A stretch of 54,404 bases of DNA. Source: Pseudomonas entomophila (lineage in GTDB: Bacteria; Pseudomonadota; Gammaproteobacteria; Pseudomonadales; Pseudomonadaceae). The stretch spans positions 1 through 54,404 of the forward strand of contig NZ_JAAMQJ010000034.1 in NCBI RefSeq assembly GCF_013523125.1, read 5' to 3'. The position numbers were made by a program, and so were the translations under genes. Under the pieces are notes generated by a model that was not told the DNA's origin, did no database searches, and saw nothing but the letters and a program-made list of their open reading frames with translations. Shown here piece after piece: positions 1 through 7,870 of this stretch. Position 1 is the stretch's first letter. Each line of letters starts with the position of its first letter.

Positions 1-98
1 CCCGACCTCGTCAGACATTGGGCTGGAAATTCCCTGTTGAAGTGTTGACGGATCATCTGCAACTGCTGGCAACCAATCGGCTCAACATTATCAACTGA
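1..98 (+). pseudogene. C-terminal end of an IS30-family-like transposase (partial, cut by window edge)
   Basis: Reading the plus strand from base 3 gives an open frame of 31 codons ending in TGA at 96-98. It contains RPRQTLGWKFPVEVL, which resembles the conserved C-terminal end of IS30-family DDE transposases (RPRKTLGFKTPAEVF in many members). Sequence just after the stop (about 99-125, GTTGCACTTGGAACCTGAG) resembles the end of such elements and may hold the right inverted repeat. Only the tail is visible, so intact element and remnant cannot be told apart. The identification rests on one short motif. It lies downstream of gcvH, where other pseudomonads carry gcvP. Confidence 0.55.
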
Positions 99-169
99 CT
101 GTTGCACTTGGAACCTGAGGCCGCCATCCTTCAACAATGGCCGTTCCATATCCATGACGAACTAGCGCC

Positions 170-203
170 CCATAAAAAGCCCCTGCTTAGCAGGGGCCTT
201 CTA
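170..203 (-). terminator. Rho-independent terminator downstream of gcvH
   Basis: A perfect 8-bp stem (GCCCCTGC at 179-186, GCAGGGGC at 190-197) has a 3-nt loop. Read on the minus strand it is followed by a T-run (GCTTTTTATG). It sits about 95 bp past the gcvH stop in the direction of transcription and so probably ends the gcvT-gcvH transcript. Confidence 0.7.
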
Positions 204-293
204 GGTATTGCCTGACCGCGTCATTATCAGTATCACATCCGCAGACGCAAACCATGGAGCACGGCTTCAACCCAAATGTCTTTTAAATGCTGC

Positions 294-677
294 TCATTCA
301 CCAATTGCACTCTTGTACCCCGCCGCATCCAGCAGCTTGTCCAGCTCGGCGGTATCGTTGGGCTTGAGCTTGAAGATCCAGGCGCCATAGGGCTTCTCAT
401 TGAGCTGCTCGGGCGAATCGGCCAAAGCGTCGTTGACCGCAATGACCTCACCGCCAATCGGGGCGTAGATGTCCGAAGCGGCCTTCACCGATTCGACCAC
501 GCCAGCCTGATCGCCGGCAGCGAAAGTCTTGCCGACTTCGGCCAGTTCGACGAACACCACGTCACCCAGGGCTTCCTGGGCGTGGTCGCTGATGCCGACG
601 GTGACGGTGCCGTCGCTTTCCAGACGCGCCCACTCGTGGCTTTCGGCGAAACGCAGTTCGTCGGGAATATTGCTCAT
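294..677 (-). CDS. gcvH: Glycine cleavage system H protein
   Basis: This 127-residue protein is the lipoyl carrier of the glycine cleavage complex. It shuttles the aminomethyl group from the P protein to the T protein. The lipoylation site is visible as Lys65 in GVVESVKAASDIYAP, and the length matches the family. The start ATG at 677 lies 46 bp downstream of the gcvT stop, so the two genes form an operon in the order gcvT-gcvH. The gene usually following in Pseudomonas, gcvP, is not seen: a terminator and an IS30-like transposase end lie there instead. Identification is secure. Confidence 0.96.
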   Translation of the reverse strand: MSNIPDELRFAESHEWARLESDGTVTVGISDHAQEALGDVVFVELAEVGKTFAAGDQAGVVESVKAASDIYAPIGGEVIAVNDALADSPEQLNEKPYGAWIFKLKPNDTAELDKLLDAAGYKSAIGE

Positions 678-723
678 GTGTCTACTTCCTCGTTTGAATC
701 AGCGGCGGTCCGCCGGAATGGGT

Positions 724-1806
724 TCAGATCAGGATCTTGCCATGGCGCACGAACGTCGGCTTGACCACGCGCACCGGGTACCACTTGCCACGGATCTCGA
801 CCTCGGCGCGGTCACGGCTGGCCATGGGCAGCCGGGCCAGGGCGATCGACTTGTTCAGCGTAGGCGAGAAACTACCACTGGTGATCTCCCCTTCGCCAAC
901 CCCGGCGACGCGGACCACCTGGTGAGCGCGCAAAACACCGCGCTCTTCGAGCACCAGACCGACCAGCTTGTCCTGCACGCCCTGCTCGATTTCGGCCAGC
1001 AGACCGGCGCGGCCGATGAAGTCGCGATCGCTCGGCTCCCAAGCGACACTCCAGCCGAGGTTGGACGTCAGAGGGGTATGGGCCTGATCGATGTCCTGGC
1101 CGTACAGGTTCATGCCGGCTTCCAGGCGCAGCGTGTCACGGGCGCCCAAACCACTGGGGGCGATACCGGCACCGATCATGTCGTTGAACAGCTGGGGAGC
1201 CTGCTCGCCGGGCAGGATGATTTCCAGCCCGTCTTCCCCGGTGTAGCCGGTGCGCGAGATGAACCAGTCGCCGTCGGCCTGCCCTTCGAACGGGTGCAGC
1301 GCCTGGATCAGCTTGGCCCGTGCCGCGCTGACCAGGCCGACGACCTTGGCGCGAGCGTGGGGGCCCTGTACCGCCAGGATCGCCAGTTCGGGCCGCGGCA
1401 CGAGACTCACCTCGAAGCCCTCGGCCTGCCGTTGCAGCCAGGCCACGACCTTGTCGCGGGTCGCGGCGTTGGTCACCAGGCGGTAGCCCCCTTCGGTGCG
1501 ATAGACGATCAGGTCATCGATCACCCCACCGCGTTCATCGAGCATGGGGCTGTAGAGCGCCTTGCCGAGGTGGTCCAGGCGGGCGACGTCGTTGGCCAGG
1601 ACGTAGCGCAGCCACGCCGTGGCCTCGGGGCCGCTGACATCGAGGATGGTCATGTGGGAAACGTCGAACACGCCGCAATCATCGCGGACCTGGTGATGCT
1701 CTTCGACCTGCGAACCATAATGAAGCGGCATATCCCACCCGCTGAAATCGACCATCTTGGCGCCAAGCGCCAGATGCCAGTCATGCAGGAGCGTGCGCTG
1801 TCCCAT
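724..1806 (-). CDS. gcvT: Glycine cleavage system aminomethyltransferase (T protein)
   Basis: This 360-residue protein is the tetrahydrofolate-dependent aminomethyltransferase that releases ammonia and forms methylene-THF from the aminomethyl group on the H protein. It opens with MGQRTLLHDWHLALGAKMVDFSGWDMPLHY in the family pattern (first 20: MGQRTLLHDWHLALGAKMVD) and carries the GVIDDLIVYR segment holding the catalytic aspartate (near residue 97). The SRTGYTGEDGLEI folate-site motif lies at about residues 184-196. Length is normal. The ATG at 1806 has AAGGAGAAA upstream on the minus strand, a strong ribosome site. It is the first gene of the gcvT-gcvH pair. The 119 bp upstream, before the iron permease stop, hold no recognisable glycine riboswitch. 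Confidence 0.96.
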   Translation of the reverse strand: MGQRTLLHDWHLALGAKMVDFSGWDMPLHYGSQVEEHHQVRDDCGVFDVSHMTILDVSGPEATAWLRYVLANDVARLDHLGKALYSPMLDERGGVIDDLIVYRTEGGYRLVTNAATRDKVVAWLQRQAEGFEVSLVPRPELAILAVQGPHARAKVVGLVSAARAKLIQALHPFEGQADGDWFISRTGYTGEDGLEIILPGEQAPQLFNDMIGAGIAPSGLGARDTLRLEAGMNLYGQDIDQAHTPLTSNLGWSVAWEPSDRDFIGRAGLLAEIEQGVQDKLVGLVLEERGVLRAHQVVRVAGVGEGEITSGSFSPTLNKSIALARLPMASRDRAEVEIRGKWYPVRVVKPTFVRHGKILI

Positions 1807-1925
1807 GGGTTTCTCCTTCCAAGCAGGGTGAAGGCAGTGGATGACAGAACCTTGTCATCATTCGTTGTAAGACCTGCCGTCACAAATGCCGCGCATTGTA
1901 GCGGCATGGTCGCGGGCTGACACCC

Positions 1926-3548
1926 TCAGCGAGCCGTGCCATGGCCTTGGGCCGACCGCCGTATCAAGCCAATGACCGGCAGCAGCCCGACCAGCACCAG
2001 GGTCAACGCTGGCAAGGAGGCCCGGGCCCACTCGCCTTCGCTGGTCATCTCGAACACCCGTACCGCCAGGGTGTCCCAGCCGAAGGGCCGCATCAGCAAG
2101 GTGGCGGGCATCTCCTTGAGCACGTCGACGAAGACCAGCAAGGCAGCGCTGAACGCACCGGGCAGCAGCAAGGGCAGGTAGACCTTGAAGAACAGGCGAG
2201 GTCCCGCGACGCCCAGGCTGCGGGCGGCCTGTGGCAACGAGGGGCGGATGCGCGCCAGGCTGCTCTCGAGCGGCGCATGCGCCACGGCGATGAAGCGGAT
2301 CAGGTAGGCCAGCAACAAGGCCGTCAGGCTGCCGAGCAGAACCGGCTGCGCGGCGCCGCCCAACCAGCCGGACAGCGGGATCATCAGCTGGTTGTCCAGG
2401 TAGCTGAAGGCAAGCATGATCGCCACGGCCAGGACCGACCCCGGCAAGGCATAGCCCAGGTTGGCCAGGCCGACGCCTGCGCGGATGCCACGCGTCGGTG
2501 CCTGGCGCTTGGCGAAGGCCAGCAGCAGCGCCACGGACACGGTGATCAGCGCGGCCAGTGCGCCCAAGTAGAGGGTATGCAGCACCAGACCCAGGTAGCG
2601 CTCGTCGAGGTCGTGCCGCCCGCGGGTGTACAGCCAGGCCAGCAGTTGCAGCACCGGGATGACGAAGGCGCAGGCGAACACCAGCAAGCACCAGGCGCTG
2701 GCCGCGAAGGCCTTGGGGCCACGCAGGTGGTACAAGGCCTGGGTGCGCGCACGCTCGTGAGCGGCATGCACCGGCCCTCGCGCCCGGCGCTCGCCGTAGA
2801 GCAGCACGGCGACCAGCAACAGCAGCAGGCTGGCCAGTTGTGTGGCGCTGGAAAGGCTGAAGAAGCCGTACCAGGTCTTGTAGATGGCCGTGGTGAAGGT
2901 GTCGAAATTGAACACGGCCACGGCGCCGAAATCGGCCAGCGTTTCCATCAGCGCCAAGGCGACTCCTGCAGCGATCGCCGGCCGCGCCATGGGCAGTGCC
3001 ACCCGCCAGAACGCCTGCCAGGGCGAAAGCCCCAGCACCCTCGCCGCTTCCATCAGCCCCCGGCCTTGCGCCAGGAAGGCACTGCGGGCCAGCAGGTACA
3101 CGTAGGGATAGAACACCAGCACCAGTACGGTGATCACGCCGCCTGTCGAGCGCACACGCGGCAGACGCAGGGGGCCGAACAGCTCGCGCAGCGCGCTCTG
3201 CACGGGTCCGGCGAAGTCCAGCAGACCGACGAAGACGAACGCCAGCACGTAGGCAGGAATGGCGAACGGCAGCATCAGCGCCCAGTCCAGCCAGCGCCGC
3301 CCGGGGAATTCGCAGAGGCTGGTGAGCCAGGCCAGGCTGACGCCCAGCAGCGTGACGCCGATGCTCACGCCCAGCACCAGGATCAAGGTATTGCCCAGCA
3401 GGCGAGTCATCTGCGTCTCGAGCAGGTGCGACCAGATGTCCAGGTCGAGGGTCTGCCAGGACAGCAGCAGGACGCTCAGCGGCAGCAGCACCAGGCTGGC
3501 GATGAGGGCGACGGGGAGGTACCAGCGGCGATGAGGCGAGGATGGCAA
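1926..3548 (-). CDS. Ferric iron ABC transporter permease (FbpB/SfuB-like, two fused permease halves)
   Basis: This 540-residue integral membrane protein has about twelve hydrophobic segments arranged as two BPD-transport-like halves, the FbpB/SfuB architecture. An EAA-like loop is seen in each half (EAARVLGLSPWQAFWRVALP near residue 166 and AARSLGVAGPRLFFKVYLPL near 440). It should form the inner-membrane channel for ferric iron delivered by the binding protein encoded upstream (3858-4859). No ATPase gene is adjacent, so the energising subunit must be encoded elsewhere. The start appears to be TTG at 3548, preceded by GAGG seven bases upstream; no in-frame ATG is near. The substrate is inferred from the partner protein. 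Confidence 0.88.
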   Translation of the reverse strand: MPSSPHRRWYLPVALIASLVLLPLSVLLLSWQTLDLDIWSHLLETQMTRLLGNTLILVLGVSIGVTLLGVSLAWLTSLCEFPGRRWLDWALMLPFAIPAYVLAFVFVGLLDFAGPVQSALRELFGPLRLPRVRSTGGVITVLVLVFYPYVYLLARSAFLAQGRGLMEAARVLGLSPWQAFWRVALPMARPAIAAGVALALMETLADFGAVAVFNFDTFTTAIYKTWYGFFSLSSATQLASLLLLLVAVLLYGERRARGPVHAAHERARTQALYHLRGPKAFAASAWCLLVFACAFVIPVLQLLAWLYTRGRHDLDERYLGLVLHTLYLGALAALITVSVALLLAFAKRQAPTRGIRAGVGLANLGYALPGSVLAVAIMLAFSYLDNQLMIPLSGWLGGAAQPVLLGSLTALLLAYLIRFIAVAHAPLESSLARIRPSLPQAARSLGVAGPRLFFKVYLPLLLPGAFSAALLVFVDVLKEMPATLLMRPFGWDTLAVRVFEMTSEGEWARASLPALTLVLVGLLPVIGLIRRSAQGHGTAR

Positions 3549-3857
3549 GGGTGAACCTCAGTGATAGAAAGGCAGAGTGGCGCAGAGCGGGGGCTGTCCT
3601 GGTAGCGGTGGGCACACGCACCTCATTGCGGCAATCGCGGGCAAGCCCCACAAGCTGCTTGCGCAGCCATGGCTACACCGACGGCTGCAGAGGTCTGGGT
3701 GGGAGCTGGCTTGCCAGCGATAGCGTCCGGTCAGGCGCCGCCTGCATCGCAGGTAAGCCCACACATCAGCCCATAGGGTCGGGCATGTACCGAGTAGAAA
3801 AAAGACAGTTGCTCCCACACCCGTAGCAGCACGCGCGTCGCGGCACACAGGCATGAC
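3549..3857. other. Non-coding spacer between iron-transporter genes
   Basis: This 309-bp stretch separates the binding-protein gene from the permease gene. It carries several degenerate REP-type palindromic fragments (listed separately) and no believable reading frame. Such elements between transporter genes could lower permease expression relative to the binding protein. That role is inferred. Confidence 0.5.
3633..3765. repeat. Cluster of degenerate REP elements
   Basis: Three pieces match the core of Pseudomonas repetitive extragenic palindromes. They are AATCGCGGGCAAGCCCCACA at 3633-3652, the inverted form GTGGGAGCTGGCTTGCCAGC at 3699-3718, and a weaker direct copy, CATCGCAGGTAAGCCCACAC, at 3745-3764. 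The first two are in opposite orientation, as in a REP pair (BIME). All are imperfect compared with the usual 35-bp element, suggesting old copies. Confidence 0.6.
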
Positions 3858-4859
3858 TCAGCGCCAGCCTGCCCGGTCCATCAGCTTGATCGCCTCGGCC
3901 TGGCGCTTGCCGGCCACCTCGACCGGGATGTCGTCGGCCTTGAACGTGCCCCAGGCCGCCACCTCGGCCGACGGCTCGACCTTGGGGTTGGCGGGGAACT
4001 CCTGGTTGATATCGGCGAACAGCTTCTGCGCCTGGGCGCCCGTCATCCACTCGACCAGCCGGATGGCGGCCTCGGGGTGCGGTGCATGCCGGGTCAGGCC
4101 GATGCCGGACAGGTTCACATGCACGCCACGGTCGTCCTGGTTGGGCCAGAACAGCTTGATCGGCAAGTCCGGCTGCTGCTTGTGCAGGCGTCCGTAGTAG
4201 TAGGTGTTGACCACGCCCACGTCGCACTGCCCGGCCTCGATGGCCTGCAGGACGGCGGTGTCGTCGGAGAACACGTCGGTGGACAGGTTGTTCACCCAGC
4301 CCTGGACGATCTGTTCGGCCTGCTGCTCGCCATGGTTCTCGATCAGCGTGGCGGTCAGGGACTGGTTGTAGACTTTCTTGGCGGTGCGCAGGCATAGCCG
4401 CCCTTCCCATTCCTTGTCGGCCAGGGCTTCGTAGGTGCTCAGGGAAGCCGGATCGACGCGATCGGTGGAGTAGGCGATGGTGCGCGCGCGCAGGCTCAGG
4501 CCCGTCCACGCATGGGAGGCAGCCCGGTACTGGGCCGGGATGTTCTGCTCGATCACCGGCGACTCGATGGGCTGCAGGATGCCCATCTGCTCGGCCTGCC
4601 AGAGGTTGCCGGCATCGACGGTCAGCAACAGGTCGGCGACACCGTTCTGCCCCTCGGCCTTGATGCGCTGCATCAGGGGGGCTTCCTTGTCGGTGATGAA
4701 GGTGATCGGTACGCCGGTCTTGGCGGTGTAGGCGTCGAACACCGGCTTGATCAGCTCGTCGATACGCGAGGAGTACACCACGATTTCATCGGCGGCCTGG
4801 ACAGGACTGCCCCAAAGCGTCATGGCCAGAGCGGCCAGGAGGGACTTGCGCGACAGCAT
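3858..4859 (-). CDS. Ferric iron ABC transporter periplasmic binding protein (FbpA/FutA family)
   Basis: This 333-residue protein is a class II periplasmic solute-binding protein for ferric iron. A Sec signal peptide is evident (MLSRKSLLAALAMTLWGSPVQA, cut before ADEIVVYSSR; first 20: MLSRKSLLAALAMTLWGSPV). The mature start with VVYSSR is typical of the FutA/FbpA family, and the Tyr-rich NTYYYGRLH segment near residue 220 supplies the conserved tyrosine iron ligands. Length is normal. It is transcribed upstream of the permease gene with a 309-bp gap holding REP pieces. I looked for a Fur box in the 105 bp upstream and saw none that is convincing. Confidence 0.9.
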   Translation of the reverse strand: MLSRKSLLAALAMTLWGSPVQAADEIVVYSSRIDELIKPVFDAYTAKTGVPITFITDKEAPLMQRIKAEGQNGVADLLLTVDAGNLWQAEQMGILQPIESPVIEQNIPAQYRAASHAWTGLSLRARTIAYSTDRVDPASLSTYEALADKEWEGRLCLRTAKKVYNQSLTATLIENHGEQQAEQIVQGWVNNLSTDVFSDDTAVLQAIEAGQCDVGVVNTYYYGRLHKQQPDLPIKLFWPNQDDRGVHVNLSGIGLTRHAPHPEAAIRLVEWMTGAQAQKLFADINQEFPANPKVEPSAEVAAWGTFKADDIPVEVAGKRQAEAIKLMDRAGWR

Positions 4860-4964
4860 GGCGATTCCTCATCGATTCACAGAGGCGCAAATCGTAGTCA
4901 ATCCCATTTGCCGGACAAAGCGTCCCGTCTTGGCAAGCCGTTACGGGATGTTGCGATGCGCCGG

Positions 4965-6188
4965 CTAGCGGCGTGCCAGGTCAGGCAAGTCCCCGCTCAG
5001 GCCCAGGGCCTGACGCACGAACAGGGCCTTGGCTTCGGGACGCCGGTCCACCCACTTGAGCCCGGTGTTGCGCAACCAGCGCAGGGGCAACGGGTCGGCC
5101 TGGAACAGACGCTCGAACCCCTCCATCGCCGCCATCAACGCCAGGTTGTGCGGCATGCGTCGGCGTTCGTAGCGACTGAGCACACGCTCGTCCGCCAGAC
5201 GCTCGCCGCGGGCCTGCGCGCGTTGCAGTTCCTCGGCCAGCACGGCGGCATCCAGCAGCCCCAGGTTGACGCCCTGGCCTGCCAGCGGGTGGATGGTATG
5301 TGCAGCGTCCCCGATCAACACCAGGCCGTCCTCCACGTAACGCTTGGCATGCCGTTGACGCAGCGGCACGCAAAGCCGGGCCTCGGCCTGCAGCACCTGG
5401 CCCAGCCGCCCTTCGAAAGCCTGTTCCAGCGCCCGGCAGAAGCTGGCATCGTCCAGGGCCATGGCCGCACGGGCCTGCTCGGGCGTGGTCGACCAGACGA
5501 TCGAGCACCAGCCCTCGCTCGCCTCGCGCGACAGGGGCAGGAACGCCAGCGGGCCGTCGTCGGTGAAGCGCTGCCAGGCCGTGGCCTGGTGGGACTGGCT
5601 GCACCGTACGCTGGTCACGATGGCCTCGTGCAGGTAGTCCCACTCGCGGGTCTCGCACCCGGCCAGCAAGCGTACCGCCGAACGCGCGCCGTCGGCGGCC
5701 ACCACCAGGGGCGTGCGCACCTGCCGCCCGCCGGCCAGCGTCAGCAGCCAGTCATCCCCCGAGTGGCGCAACTGCTCCAGGCGCGCGCCCGGCACCAGGC
5801 TGACGTCGCTGTCCAGCAGGCGCTCGAGCAGGGCGTCCTGGACCACCCGGTTCTCGACGATATGGCCGAGCACCTCGGCATGCACGCTGGCTGCGGAAAA
5901 ATGGATCTGCCCGGTGCCGCTGCCGTCCCACACCTGCATGTCGGTGTAAGGGCAGCTGCGCCGACGCTCGATGCCTTCCCAGGCGCCCAGGCGCTGGAGA
6001 ATGCGCTGACTGGCCACCGACAACGCGCTGACGCGTGGCTCGAACGGCCTCGACGCGTCGAACGGCGCGACCGATAGAGGGCCGCCATCGATCAGCAGCA
6101 CCTCGAGCCCACTGCGGTGCAGGGCCAGGGCCAGCGCACTGCCGACCATGCCTGCCCCGACGATTACCAGATCCGCGCGCATTTCCAT
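4965..6188 (-). CDS. ubiI: FAD-dependent ubiquinone biosynthesis hydroxylase (UbiI/VisC-like)
   Basis: This 407-residue protein belongs to the UbiH/UbiI/UbiF/COQ6 class of aromatic flavoprotein monooxygenases. It has the N-terminal FAD Rossmann motif VIVGAGMVGSALALAL (residues 8-23), a DG motif (VVAADGARSAVR near 162) and the second FAD motif LIGDAAHTIHPLAGQGVNLG near 285. UbiI hydroxylates C5 of the ubiquinone ring. In P. aeruginosa the homologue next to ubiH holds this role, which is the basis for the name. The next gene (6192) ends only three bases from its start, so it is last in the pepP-ubiH-DUF4442-ubiI operon. UbiF-type activity is the alternative. Confidence 0.85.
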   Translation of the reverse strand: MEMRADLVIVGAGMVGSALALALHRSGLEVLLIDGGPLSVAPFDASRPFEPRVSALSVASQRILQRLGAWEGIERRRSCPYTDMQVWDGSGTGQIHFSAASVHAEVLGHIVENRVVQDALLERLLDSDVSLVPGARLEQLRHSGDDWLLTLAGGRQVRTPLVVAADGARSAVRLLAGCETREWDYLHEAIVTSVRCSQSHQATAWQRFTDDGPLAFLPLSREASEGWCSIVWSTTPEQARAAMALDDASFCRALEQAFEGRLGQVLQAEARLCVPLRQRHAKRYVEDGLVLIGDAAHTIHPLAGQGVNLGLLDAAVLAEELQRAQARGERLADERVLSRYERRRMPHNLALMAAMEGFERLFQADPLPLRWLRNTGLKWVDRRPEAKALFVRQALGLSGDLPDLARR

Positions 6189-6191
6189 GCC

Positions 6192-6674
6192 TTATGCCTG
6201 CCTTGCTCGCGGCTTGAGCCGCACGTAGAGGGTTTTGTCGACGCGGGCGACCAGTTCGCCGGAATCGTCGCGAATATCGACCTGCAACCGCGGCAGGTGT
6301 TTCTTGCCGCCCGCGGTCTGCTGGCGGATCTCATCGAGCAAGGCGTCGTCGAGGTGGAATTCGGCGAACACTGGTCCCTTGCCCGGCGCGATGAAGTCGA
6401 TGCTGGCCGCCTTGTCCCAGACGATGTAGTCGCGCCCGAGCTGCTCGATCAACAGCAGCATGTAGAACGGATCGACCATCGAGTACAGGCTGCCACCGAA
6501 CTGGGTGCCGACGTAATTGCGGTTCCAGAACGTCAGTTTCATCCGCACCCTGGCACTGCGCAGGTCAGGCCCGATGGACTGCACGCGAATACCGGCGCCC
6601 AGGTACGGTGGATAGAGATTGATCAGCCAGCGCATCAGGCGCGCCCGCCAGACGCGCTGGCGCGGCTCGGTCAT
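6192..6674 (-). CDS. DUF4442 hotdog-fold putative thioesterase
   Basis: This 160-residue protein matches the DUF4442 group of hotdog-fold proteins related to YiiD and PaaI thioesterases. Typical segments are RVRMKLTFWNRNYVGTQFGG and the helix GGSLYSMVDPFYMLLLIEQL. Its ATG overlaps the ubiH stop by four bases and its stop lies three bases before ubiI, so it is co-translated between the two ubiquinone hydroxylases. That placement suggests an acyl-thioester or quinone-linked housekeeping role, but no reaction is established. Confidence 0.8.
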   Translation of the reverse strand: MTEPRQRVWRARLMRWLINLYPPYLGAGIRVQSIGPDLRSARVRMKLTFWNRNYVGTQFGGSLYSMVDPFYMLLLIEQLGRDYIVWDKAASIDFIAPGKGPVFAEFHLDDALLDEIRQQTAGGKKHLPRLQVDIRDDSGELVARVDKTLYVRLKPRARQA

Positions 6675-7870
6675 CGTCCGCCCCGTGGGTCGGGCCGCGT
6701 GCCCAGCCCCATCGCCTGCCGTGCGAACCAGCGCTTGGCCGGTGGCAACAGGTCGAGCGCCAGCAACCCCAGGTTGCGCCCGGTGGCGAGCAGGGGCTGA
6801 CGGGTGCCGAACAGGCGCGTGACCTGGTCCGAGAAACCGATGGTCAACGCCTGGTCCTGGGTCTGACGCTGACGGTAACCTTGCAAGGTCGCCAGATCAC
6901 CCGGCACGTCAGGCCCGGCCAACAACGCCTCGGCCAGCGCCTGCACATCGCGCAGGGACAGGTTGAACCCTTGCCCGGCGATCGGATGCAGGCTATGCGC
7001 CGCGTTGCCCAGCACGACCAGGTGCGGGCGGACCTGCTCATCCGACTCGATCAGGGCCAGCGGGTAGACATGGCGTGCGCCGACCTGTTGCAGCTTGCCC
7101 AACCGGTAGCCGAAAACGCCCTGCAGTTCGTCCAGGAACGCGCGATCGTCCACCTCCAGCAGGCGCGCCGTGTCATTGCCAGCACGGGTCCAGACCAGGG
7201 CGCAACGGTTGTCGGGCAGGGGCAGCAAGGCCATCGGCCCTTGTTCGGTGAACCGTTCGAAGGCCTGTCCGCCGTGGGCTTCGCCTGGGGTGATGTTGGC
7301 GATCAGGGCGCTCTGGTCGTAAGGCCGCTGGTGGACGTGGATGCCCAACTGCTCGCGCAACGTCGAGCGGCCACCGTCGGCCAGCACGGCCAGGTCGCAA
7401 TCCAGGTGCGTGTCGTCGTTCAGCTGCAGGCGATAACCGCCGTCGATGGTGCTCATCCGGGTGACTTCGGCCGGACAACGCCAGCTGACCACGTCAGGGT
7501 CCAGGGCCTTCCACAACGATTGCCCGAGCCAGGCGTTCTCGACCACGTAGCCCAGGGCTGGTACGCCTTCTTCGAGGGCGTCGAGCCGGGTGGAGCCGAA
7601 GCGGCCACGGTCGGAGACCTGAATCTGCCGGATCGGTTCGGCGCGATGGCGGATGGTCTGCCACAGGCCAAGCCGCTCGTAGATCTGCCGGGTGCCGAAC
7701 GACAGGGCCGAGGACCGCGCATCATAACTGGGCTGGTAGCTGTCGCCCGGCGCGAACGGCTCGATCAGCACGATCGACCAGCCCCGCGCCTTGGCGCCGG
7801 CCTGCAAGGCCACGGCCAGGCTGGCGCCGACCAGGCCCCCTCCAATGATCGCCAGGCTGAACCGGCTCAT
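6671..7870 (-). CDS. ubiH: 2-octaprenyl-6-methoxyphenol hydroxylase
   Basis: This 399-residue FAD monooxygenase of aerobic ubiquinone synthesis is assigned to hydroxylation at C1 of the ring. The FAD motif LAIIGGGLVGASLAVALQ opens the protein (residues 5-22), and VLADGGRSTLREQLG lies near 160. The second FAD motif reads VVLGNAAHSLHPIAGQGFNL, with GNAAH in place of GDAAH as in E. coli UbiH. The frame stays open further upstream, but the ATG at 7870 is chosen because the FAD motif starts at residue 5 and the codon overlaps the pepP stop (ATGA). It lies second in the tightly packed operon after pepP. Confidence 0.92.
   Translation of the reverse strand: MSRFSLAIIGGGLVGASLAVALQAGAKARGWSIVLIEPFAPGDSYQPSYDARSSALSFGTRQIYERLGLWQTIRHRAEPIRQIQVSDRGRFGSTRLDALEEGVPALGYVVENAWLGQSLWKALDPDVVSWRCPAEVTRMSTIDGGYRLQLNDDTHLDCDLAVLADGGRSTLREQLGIHVHQRPYDQSALIANITPGEAHGGQAFERFTEQGPMALLPLPDNRCALVWTRAGNDTARLLEVDDRAFLDELQGVFGYRLGKLQQVGARHVYPLALIESDEQVRPHLVVLGNAAHSLHPIAGQGFNLSLRDVQALAEALLAGPDVPGDLATLQGYRQRQTQDQALTIGFSDQVTRLFGTRQPLLATGRNLGLLALDLLPPAKRWFARQAMGLGTRPDPRGGR

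Noticed and set aside
1807..1925. Possible glycine riboswitch upstream of gcvT
   Set aside because: The 119-bp gap is short and I could not find the conserved tandem aptamer core.
1941..3554. 537-codon plus-strand frame opposite the iron permease
   Set aside because: Gln/Gly/His/Arg-rich translation is typical of an antisense shadow of a hydrophobic membrane protein; the minus-strand product is a clear ABC permease.
4860..4964. Possible Fur box upstream of the iron-binding protein gene
   Set aside because: The AT-rich stretch near 4890-4912 fits the Fur consensus poorly; not strong enough to list.
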